Assembly: GCA_027021095.1 (NCBI GenBank)
Contig: JALUUZ010000536.1
Location: forward strand, 1-6,339
Source of the DNA: Gammaproteobacteria bacterium
Lineage (GTDB): Bacteria; Pseudomonadota; Gammaproteobacteria; SZUA-21
DNA: 6,339 nt
Reading direction: 5' to 3'
Part shown: in pieces, positions 1 through 5,275 of the stretch
Numbering within the stretch: the first letter of the stretch is position 1
How the letters are laid out: each line of letters starts with the position of its first letter
Position numbers and translations under genes: made by a program
The notes under the pieces: generated by a model
Database searches by the model: none
Told to the model about the DNA's origin: nothing
Seen by the model: the letters and a program-made list of their open reading frames with translations, nothing else

Positions 1-43
1 CTTCTACTGCGGCGGCGCTATGGCGTGGCATGGAAAGATGTGA
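1..43. other. GC-rich window-edge fragment, possible end or start of an outside gene
   Basis: The first roughly 40 bases are GC-rich and give way abruptly to AT-rich sequence, as at a gene boundary. Two readings are possible. On the + strand, the frame starting at base 2 runs FYCGGAMAWHGKM and stops at TGA 41-43, which could be the end of a gene lying to the left. On the - strand, an ATG at 31-29 opens MPRHSAAAVE leftward; a perfect TATAAT lies upstream of it on that strand (bases 58-53), with TTGCAA at a short 15-nt spacing and no clear ribosome binding site. The fragment is too short to choose between them. Confidence 0.2.
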
Positions 44-509
44 AATTTACCCATTATATTCTCAAAATAAGACTTGCAATAGATATTTTTCTGTTGTTAT
101 TATCTACATTAAGGGTAATTATTTGTTTTGTGAACGACCTAAATTGTTCCAGGTGGTTCATTTGGAAAATTTTTTATGACATGAGCCGGGAAGATGCGGC
201 TGGCCGTTGAACGGCTGGATACTCCGGTTTGTTCAGTACAGGTTGATGTGGTTGATTTGCCGAATTAAAAGTGTGTATTTTCGGTTTTGCATGCTGAAAA
301 TTACCGATAGTAAAACGGATAAATTCGTTTTAGAATACCGGTACCTGTACAAAGATAATGCATAAGAAAAAGTTAATATAACTAATGAATAACAACAATC
401 TCAAGAAGAAAGGATTTACTTGGATAACAAGCAGAGCGCAAAGAGTTTTCAATTTCAACAACGCCCCTCTGATGTTGAGGGAAAATAATAATACTGGGGT
501 CTTAAAACT
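44..509. other. AT-rich intergenic region with no supported gene
   Basis: This 466-bp stretch is clearly richer in A and T than its neighbours. The open frame from the left edge to base 212 (ATG at 31 in another frame, GTG/ATG-type starts near 25) has no ribosome binding site and no recognisable family. A 39-codon frame at 246-365 is equally unconvincing. A possible + strand promoter is TTGCAA at 74-79, an 18-nt spacer and TATTAT at 98-103, but it lies about 400 nt before the next gene, so I give it little weight. Local structure includes a 13-bp palindrome GCCGTTGAACGGC at 203-215 flanked by a CGGCTGG direct repeat (197-203 and 212-218), an inverted repeat at 311-332, and a CCCTC/GAGGG stem at 465-481 with no T-run after it. 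The region probably holds the promoter and leader of the gene at 510. Confidence 0.5.
311..332. repeat. Perfect 7-bp inverted repeat, candidate operator
   Basis: TAAAACG at 311-317 and CGTTTTA at 326-332 are exact reverse complements separated by the 8-bp spacer GATAAATT. The 22-bp dyad lies about 180 bp upstream of the TPR-barrel start at 510, in AT-rich noncoding DNA. Two half-sites with centres one and a half helical turns apart would suit a dimeric regulator. No T-run follows, so it is not a terminator. No regulator family can be named, and a 7-bp dyad in AT-rich DNA may arise by chance. Confidence 0.25.
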
Positions 510-1856
510 ATGTTTCGTCAATTACTGTTACTAAGCGTTACACTGATGGCATTACAGCCGGTTTTTTCGCAGGCGGAAGATTCATCCGCTTTCGTGAAAG
601 GAATAGAGGCATTTCGTAAGGGCAGTTACGATGATGCGGTTTTCTATTTCAAGAAAGCAAAAGAAAGCGGCGTTACCGGAAGTAATATTGAGTTCAACCT
701 GGCGGTAAGTTACTACAAGCTGGAAAAATACGAGTTGGCGAAAGAAGGTTTCCTGATGGCAGCGAAACAGGAAAAGTATCGTCAGCTGGCTTACTACAAC
801 CTGGGACTTGTTGCCGACAAACAGAATAATACCAACGAGGCGATTCGCTGGTATCAAAAAGCGTCTGCACTGCGGTCGGACTCTAAAATCGCCAGCCTGG
901 CAAAAGACAAGATCAGCAAGCTGTCGTTGACCGACAAGGCGCCGCCGCAGCAGAATCTTCTCGCGGCCAGGGACAAATACAAGACCAGCAGTGCGACCGG
1001 GCGCAGGAGCCGGGAGCGCAAGATCAACGGTGGTGTCACCCTTGCTGTGGGTAACGACGACAACATCCTGCTGGCGGATGGGAATGCCGAGGAAGGTCAG
1101 GCGAGTAACCTGGATGGCAACTATTGGGAGGTGTTTGGTTACCTGAATATCCCGTTGGGTCAGAACTGGACATTGAACGCCAATACCTACTGGCAGGATT
1201 ATGACATCGATCCGGATACCCAGGATTTCAACAATGTCAGTGTCGGTATCAAGTATCGTACCCAGCTGGGCGGATGGTGGTTCTCTCCGTCGGTTCATTA
1301 TATCGACAGCAACCTCGGAAACAACGACTACCAGCAGATCTGGGACTACAAGTTGCGTTTCAGCAGAAGCCTGGGACAGGGCCGGTGGATGGTGTTCCGT
1401 TACCGCTACAGTGATATCGAGTCGGAAGCGCCTTACCAGTCTTTTACCGGGGACCGTCACCAGCTCCGTGCAGAGTATAAGACCAAGCTGGCAATCGGTA
1501 AGTTGAGACTGCGTTACGAGTTGGAGCTCAATGATCGCCAGAACAGGCCGACATCCAACTCTTCGCCGACACGTCACACGATCCGCGCACGGCTCAAGCG
1601 TCCGCTGTCTGACCGCTGGAACCTGGCGACGGAGGTCGGTTTCCGTACCAGTGATTACGAAACCCCTTCCGCGCTGACTCAGGCACGTCAGGATGACCGT
1701 TTCAGGTTCCGCCTGGATATCAATCGTGACATGTCCAAGACATGGAAGCTTGGGGTTCTCTATGTCTACACCGACAACGATTCCAACGGCGCGAATGGTG
1801 TGAGTTACAGTTATACCAAGAACGACATACAGTTCTATAGCTCGTGGACATTCTAA
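510..1856 (+). CDS. TPR plus 14-strand beta-barrel outer-membrane protein, Slam-like
   Basis: This 448-residue protein is predicted to sit in the outer membrane with a periplasmic TPR domain. Residues 1-22 form a Sec signal peptide (hydrophobic core LLLLSVTLMAL, probable cleavage after QA at 22). Residues 27-124 form about three TPR units (centred on KGIEAFRKGSYDDAVFYF, EFNLAVSYYKLEKYELA and AYYNLGLVADKQNNTNEA). A basic linker around 145-170 leads to residues 171-448, where I count 14 amphipathic beta-strands ending in the barrel signature YSSWTF with a terminal Phe. TPR followed by a 14-strand barrel is the architecture of Slam/DUF560 proteins, which move lipoproteins to the cell surface; the GNDDNILLA element near the first strand resembles their GYD-N-V start. 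Other TPR-barrel proteins, such as exopolysaccharide porins, remain possible. ATG 510 is chosen because it begins the signal peptide; only a weak GGGG (496-499) precedes it. The gene is alone on its strand and ends at a strong terminator. Confidence 0.85.
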   Translation: MFRQLLLLSVTLMALQPVFSQAEDSSAFVKGIEAFRKGSYDDAVFYFKKAKESGVTGSNIEFNLAVSYYKLEKYELAKEGFLMAAKQEKYRQLAYYNLGLVADKQNNTNEAIRWYQKASALRSDSKIASLAKDKISKLSLTDKAPPQQNLLAARDKYKTSSATGRRSRERKINGGVTLAVGNDDNILLADGNAEEGQASNLDGNYWEVFGYLNIPLGQNWTLNANTYWQDYDIDPDTQDFNNVSVGIKYRTQLGGWWFSPSVHYIDSNLGNNDYQQIWDYKLRFSRSLGQGRWMVFRYRYSDIESEAPYQSFTGDRHQLRAEYKTKLAIGKLRLRYELELNDRQNRPTSNSSPTRHTIRARLKRPLSDRWNLATEVGFRTSDYETPSALTQARQDDRFRFRLDINRDMSKTWKLGVLYVYTDNDSNGANGVSYSYTKNDIQFYSSWTF

Positions 1857-1872
1857 ATCAACTTGTTTCGTC

Positions 1873-1903
1873 AAAAAGGGCATGCAAAGCATGCCCTTTT
1901 TTT
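1873..1903. terminator. Rho-independent terminator, probably bidirectional
   Basis: The 8-bp GC-containing stem GGGCATGC (1878-1885) / GCATGCCC (1889-1896) closes a 3-nt AAA loop. Five A's precede the stem (1873-1877) and seven T's follow it (1897-1903). Read on the + strand it ends transcription 17 nt after the TPR-barrel stop codon. Read on the - strand the A-run becomes a T-run of five, so it can also stop transcripts of the peptidase gene, whose stop codon is 123 nt away. Confidence 0.9.
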
Positions 1904-2026
1904 ATGGTGCGCATCTTGCTTTGACGCTTGGTTCTTCTTGATTGCATAGCTTTTGGTGCGCCGACACCATGACGAATCAAATCGCACGAAGAAGCGGTGG
2001 TGAGAAATGCGGGATAGAATCCTGCT

Positions 2027-3520
2027 CTATCGCCTGTCCTGGTCGTCAAGCTCGATCTCTTCCGGCTCCTGCTCGGACAGTGACCGGGGGTGCTGCGGAC
2101 TGCTCCCGGTAAGGCTGCGCCGTAGATGACTGAACCGGGCACGTTCTGTCAGGCTGATTCTTTTTCCATGTACACGGATGCCAAGCTCTCGGTAGAGCCT
2201 GCCAAGCTCTGGAAACCGGGTCGAGGACAGGTAGCGGCCGGCCAGGCCGCGAAAGACCGTCGTTCCCGAAAGCGCGTCGAGCTTCGCCAGAACCTCTGTT
2301 GCGCTCCAGGCTTTCGTATGATCCATACAACAACGGTTGAATTTTTTCAGTACCGATCCCAGGTTCTGGCGGTTACCGCTGTCGCGCCGGAGCATTACGT
2401 CTGCAAGCAGTGCAATCGCCGCGCCTGACCAGTAGACACGCAGATACGCATTGTCGCGGTGCATGAACCGGGTGTTGTAGCGCAGAGTTTTTCCTGGCGC
2501 GTTGTCTTGGGCCAGCCTGAAGCCGTTGTGCATCAGCTGCCAGTTTTCCGCTTCGGTCAGCAGTCTTGCCCTGGTCATCAGAATGTTTTGCAAGTAAGTT
2601 GAAAACCCTTCCGACAGCCACAGGTCAGCGCGCTCGATAAATGGCAGGAACAGGTGGCTCAACTCGTGGGTAGCATTCCAGTCGCGCAGAAAGTCCGCGA
2701 GAGGCCGATACTGGTCGACGAAAAATTGAATGCCGATGCCGCCCCCACGCAAAACCTGCGCAAACGGCACGGCCGAGCGCTTGTGCCCGGTTGGAATGAC
2801 AAAGACTTGTGGAGCCTGGTCCGGGAATTCTCCGTACAGCGTGGTTACAGCCCGGGCGGCAGCCGCCAGCCACTTCAAATACTTGGATGGGTTGCCGAGT
2901 TTTTGCCGGTGCAGCAGGGCTACGCGCAAATAGGTGTTTCCGGCGGGGACCCGGATGATACGGAAGCGACCGAAAGCGATGCGCGCAGGCCAGTGCCCAG
3001 GTGTATTCACCATGCGGTAACACAGCTTCGTGCCACAACCGGAGGCCGGTTTCCATGGTGTCGAGATTGCGACGCCTGCAGGCAGGCTTACTGCGATACG
3101 GATCTGGTCGGCGTGAGTGCGCTCGGCCGGGAGCCACAGCCAGAACGAGGGTGACAGCAACAGGTCTGTTCCGAACCGGCGGATCTCGGACTGTGACAGC
3201 AGCCGAGAGGCCAGTTTCAGGTCGACCTGGTAACTGATGCATGCCTTTTTCTGCAGCGGCTTGGAAAAAGTGAGGTGTCTGCCTGACACGCTGAGCCGGT
3301 AGCGGTTTTTTGGCTGCAGTTTGACCTGTGCAAGCAGCCTGCCGGCTGCAGGGTCCTGGGCCTGTAGTGCCGTCGTACTCGAACCGAAGCAGGCATGGAC
3401 ACCAAGCCGGTGATACAACGGGTCGATCGTCAGCTGGTAGTGGTGGGTCGCCGCATGCAGCACAAGACTGTACAAAAAAAGTGGTGTAGTCAGCAGTATC
3501 TTGATTGTTGCATCATTCAT
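2027..3520 (-). CDS. Secreted M1-like (gluzincin) zinc metallopeptidase
   Basis: This 497-residue protein is a predicted periplasmic or secreted metallopeptidase of the MA clan. Residues 1-23 form a signal peptide (core ILLTTPLFLYSLVL, likely cleavage after LHA). The zinc site is HELSH at 285-289 (bases 2654-2668) with the third ligand E304 in WLSEGFSTY (bases 2609-2611). Y363 in RVYWSGAA matches the catalytic Tyr of M1 enzymes such as LTA4 hydrolase. The last His and the Glu are 14 residues apart, against 18 in M1, which is closer to Peptidase_MA_2-like proteins. The M1 GAMEN peptide-binding motif is not seen; GGGIGIQF at 259-266 is in its place. Six cysteines (44, 94, 162, 167, 397, 398) could form disulfides. 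The C-terminus is acidic (EPEEIELDDQD). ATG 3518-3520 fits the signal peptide; AGGA lies 14 nt upstream, rather far. Substrate unknown; aminopeptidase activity should not be assumed. Confidence 0.82.
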   Translation of the reverse strand: MNDATIKILLTTPLFLYSLVLHAATHHYQLTIDPLYHRLGVHACFGSSTTALQAQDPAAGRLLAQVKLQPKNRYRLSVSGRHLTFSKPLQKKACISYQVDLKLASRLLSQSEIRRFGTDLLLSPSFWLWLPAERTHADQIRIAVSLPAGVAISTPWKPASGCGTKLCYRMVNTPGHWPARIAFGRFRIIRVPAGNTYLRVALLHRQKLGNPSKYLKWLAAAARAVTTLYGEFPDQAPQVFVIPTGHKRSAVPFAQVLRGGGIGIQFFVDQYRPLADFLRDWNATHELSHLFLPFIERADLWLSEGFSTYLQNILMTRARLLTEAENWQLMHNGFRLAQDNAPGKTLRYNTRFMHRDNAYLRVYWSGAAIALLADVMLRRDSGNRQNLGSVLKKFNRCCMDHTKAWSATEVLAKLDALSGTTVFRGLAGRYLSSTRFPELGRLYRELGIRVHGKRISLTERARFSHLRRSLTGSSPQHPRSLSEQEPEEIELDDQDRR

Positions 3521-3571
3521 GATGACCGATCGTTTCCTGGATTCAAGCGGTTTTCAGCCAGCAGGACAGTC

Positions 3572-3600
3572 AGTGTAGAGCAATACTGAGAGCCGCGCAA
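3572..3600 (-). promoter_or_regulatory. Weak sigma70-like promoter for the peptidase gene
   Basis: Read on the - strand, TTGCGC (bases 3600-3595) and TACACT (3577-3572) are separated by exactly 17 nt. The matches to consensus are only three and four of six, so the spacing is the main support. It would give a leader of about 45 nt before the peptidase ATG at 3520. Confidence 0.3.
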
Positions 3601-3653
3601 AACACATAAGCAGTGACCGATATTCTAATGTTTTGTGCAGGGTTGTTTATTGT

Positions 3654-3682
3654 TTGTCCCAAATCAAGTAAAAGGATATAAT
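3654..3682 (+). promoter_or_regulatory. Sigma70-type promoter for the TPR lipoprotein gene
   Basis: TTGTCC at 3654-3659 matches four of six bases of the -35 consensus. After a 17-nt spacer, TATAAT at 3677-3682 is a perfect -10 element. It is the best promoter in the window and points at the lipoprotein gene at 3881. Transcription should begin near 3689, giving a leader of about 190 nt. That start would also exclude the small frame beginning at GTG 3684 from the transcript. Confidence 0.65.
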
Positions 3683-3689
3683 TGTGACG

Positions 3690-3880
3690 CAATCGGTATC
3701 AAAACAGCGCTGGCATATCTATACGTCAGAGTGGGGTTCAGGTTGGGTTGGACCGGGGCTGCGCCATAGCCGCCGGGGCAGGCATGCCGAAGGGAGTAAA
3801 GGAGGAGAAGGACGCTGCACCCGCATCGCTGTCGTACCCGGTTGCATTGGAAAAGGACAAAAACATAAAAGGGCTAAAAG
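3690..3880 (+). other. Long structured-looking 5' leader of the lipoprotein mRNA
   Basis: About 190 nt lie between the predicted transcription start and ATG 3881. The leader is GC-rich in its middle. ACCGGG (3752-3757) can pair with CCCGGT (3837-3842), enclosing roughly 80 nt that include the self-complementary GGCATGCC (3781-3788) and a purine-rich block (3788-3811). The block contains AAAGGAGG at 3798-3805, a near-perfect Shine-Dalgarno sequence with no ATG, GTG or TTG at working distance. GCCGAAGG and AGGAGAAGGAC resemble conserved words of the glycine riboswitch, but the pairing that should join them is not evident. No known RNA family can be assigned by eye. Confidence 0.35.
3867..3873 (+). 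promoter_or_regulatory. Ribosome binding site deciding the lipoprotein start
   Basis: AAAAGGG at 3867-3873 lies 7 nt before ATG 3881. The better Shine-Dalgarno sequence at 3798-3805 is too far away to serve this start. The choice of ATG 3881 is also fixed by the lipoprotein signal peptide that begins there. Confidence 0.55.
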
Positions 3881-5275
3881 ATGAAACATCGACATTTCTC
3901 CATACTGCTTGTATTGACCGTTTCGCTGGGTTTGCTCGGAGGTTGCAGCAAACTGACCAAGACGACTAGCCGGTCCAAAGCCGCAAAGCCTGACAAGTTC
4001 ACTGCCGCGCTTGCCGATGCGAGCAAGGCTGCAAACGCGCAGCTGAAGAAAAAGCAGTACGACCAGGCGATCAAGGGTTTTCAGGAAATCGAACAGAAGA
4101 TCAAAAACAAGTACGGCGCCGGGCATGACGCACTGGCGGCGGTGTACAACAACATCGGGGTGGCCTACTACGGTAAGAAAAAGTATAAAAAAGCCGTTGA
4201 GTTCTACCAGAAAGCAATCGCGATCGATCAGAAGTCGAGCCATGATCCCAAACAGTTGCGGCTGGCGAATCACTACAAGAACCTTGGGTTGGCGCTGCGG
4301 CGGACAGGCCAGAGCAAGAAGGCTCTCGAGTTGTACGGCAAAGCACTGGCCATCGAGCTGAAGTCGCTGGACGCCAATGATCCCAGGCTGTTGTCGACTT
4401 ACAACAATCTCAGTGTCGTTCACCGGGTCCGTAGAGAGTATGGGAAATCGATCGAGTATGGTGAAAAAGCGCTGGCAATAGAGGAAAAAAGGTCCGAGAC
4501 CAAGCCCCATGAGCTGGCACGCAGGTATAATCACCTGGCTTCGGCCTATCGCAGGAAGGGTAAATACAAAAAGGCCATCGAATTCGATCAAAAGGCGTTG
4601 CGGATCGAGATCCGCACGGTGGGGGCGGACCACCTGCGTGTGGCGACCCGTTATGCGAAATTAGGCCTTGCGTATCGGAATTCGGGACAGCTGGATGAGG
4701 CAATCGATGCTTATCAAAACGCCTTGGCCATCGAAAAGAAAAAGGCTGGCAAGAAAAGCATGCGGCTTGCCAACCGCTACAGTGCCCTGGCCGGTGTCTA
4801 CTCGAAGAAGGGTGAGCATGACAAGGCCAACGAATACAATGAGCAGGCGCTCAAGGCCGGGCTGAGCGCACTTGGCCCAAAGCATCCTAAAGTGGCGGTG
4901 CTGTACAGCCGGCTCGGTGCCGGGTATCGCAAGGCCGGAAAGTTCGATGAAGCGATAAAGAACTACAAGCTGGCGCTGGAGATTCGTCAGAAGCATTTCG
5001 GCACGGATCACCCGAAGACCAAAACTACCCGTCAAGGCCTGGCTGGCGTAGAGAAGAAAGATTCAGCCAAGAGCGGTGCGGATAAGAGCAGCCCGAAAAA
5101 AACTGAAAAAAAGGCTGACGCCAAGAAGAACGAGTCTAAAAAGAAGAAGGTCGCGGCCAAGAAGAAGGTCAATGTTGCGAACAAACGGGTGGCGCCCGCG
5201 ACGAAAAAAGCAGAAACGAAGAACAAGAAGAGCGGCAAGGTGGAATCGCTCTGGGGAATCAAGAAAGAAAAGTAG
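3881..5275 (+). CDS. TPR-repeat outer-membrane lipoprotein with lysine-rich tail
   Basis: This 464-residue protein is a predicted lipoprotein scaffold. Residues 1-21 form a lipoprotein signal peptide (core FSILLVLTVSLGLL) with lipobox LGGC; Cys22 would be lipidated. Ser at the next position, not Asp, suggests outer-membrane sorting by the Lol pathway. After a possible first half-repeat at 44-80, seven tandem units of 42 residues resemble kinesin-light-chain-type TPRs, phased by tyrosines at 89, 132, 174, 216, 258, 300 and 342. Each unit carries a helix such as YNNIGVAYY followed by KAVEFYQKAIAI. Such TPRs bind protein partners. From about residue 391 the tail is disordered-looking and highly basic, with 27 Lys in 74 residues, in AAKKK-type runs. 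The gene has its own promoter and long leader. Its end overlaps the convergent kinase gene by 17 bp. Its partner is unknown; the adjoining Slam-like protein makes surface exposure possible but unproven. Confidence 0.85.
   Translation: MKHRHFSILLVLTVSLGLLGGCSKLTKTTSRSKAAKPDKFTAALADASKAANAQLKKKQYDQAIKGFQEIEQKIKNKYGAGHDALAAVYNNIGVAYYGKKKYKKAVEFYQKAIAIDQKSSHDPKQLRLANHYKNLGLALRRTGQSKKALELYGKALAIELKSLDANDPRLLSTYNNLSVVHRVRREYGKSIEYGEKALAIEEKRSETKPHELARRYNHLASAYRRKGKYKKAIEFDQKALRIEIRTVGADHLRVATRYAKLGLAYRNSGQLDEAIDAYQNALAIEKKKAGKKSMRLANRYSALAGVYSKKGEHDKANEYNEQALKAGLSALGPKHPKVAVLYSRLGAGYRKAGKFDEAIKNYKLALEIRQKHFGTDHPKTKTTRQGLAGVEKKDSAKSGADKSSPKKTEKKADAKKNESKKKKVAAKKKVNVANKRVAPATKKAETKNKKSGKVESLWGIKKEK
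5107..5113 (+). other. Candidate -1 frameshift heptamer A AAA AAG
   Basis: In the lipoprotein reading frame (GAA AAA AAG, residues 409-411) the last seven bases form the classic in-frame slippery heptamer also used in dnaX. A -1 slip would be followed by GGC and then TGA at 5116-5118, ending the protein at 412 residues and removing most of the lysine-rich tail. I see no strong upstream Shine-Dalgarno-like stimulator and no obvious downstream hairpin. Lysine-rich coding sequence makes such heptamers by chance, so function is doubtful. Confidence 0.25.

Noticed and set aside
330..521. A hydrophobic 63-codon - frame in the AT-rich region, resembling a small membrane protein
   Set aside because: AT-rich DNA read in this frame gives Leu/Phe/Ile codons by composition, and the frame starts inside the barrel gene without a promoter or ribosome binding site.
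582..1892. A 436-codon open frame on the - strand, antisense to the barrel gene
   Set aside because: It lies almost wholly opposite a gene with a signal peptide, TPRs and barrel strands. Its own translation is an unstructured run of Val/Leu/Arg/Thr with no recognisable domain, and it begins across the terminator stem.
3523..3621. Direct repeat TGACCGAT at 3523-3530 and 3614-3621 between the divergent genes
   Set aside because: One pair of 8-mers in this much sequence is quite likely by chance, and the spacing and placement do not suggest a particular regulator.
3780..3815. A glycine riboswitch
   Set aside because: Two short words resemble its conserved core, but the complementary GGAGAG/CUCUC pairing is absent and the second word is one base short. 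I keep it only as a question for a covariance-model search.
3684..3884. A 66-codon + frame starting at GTG whose TGA overlaps the lipoprotein ATG, suggesting translational coupling
   Set aside because: The GTG lies just upstream of the predicted transcription start (about 3689), and the translation is a Gly/Arg-rich sequence without protein-like character.
3784..3969. A 61-codon + frame beginning MPKGVKEEKD that runs into the lipoprotein gene
   Set aside because: Its second half is an out-of-frame reading of the lipoprotein signal peptide region and no good ribosome binding site precedes it.
3719..4633. A 304-codon open frame on the - strand, antisense to the TPR lipoprotein gene
   Set aside because: It mirrors the codon pattern of the TPR repeats, shows no domain, and has no ribosome binding site support; the + strand gene explains the region.
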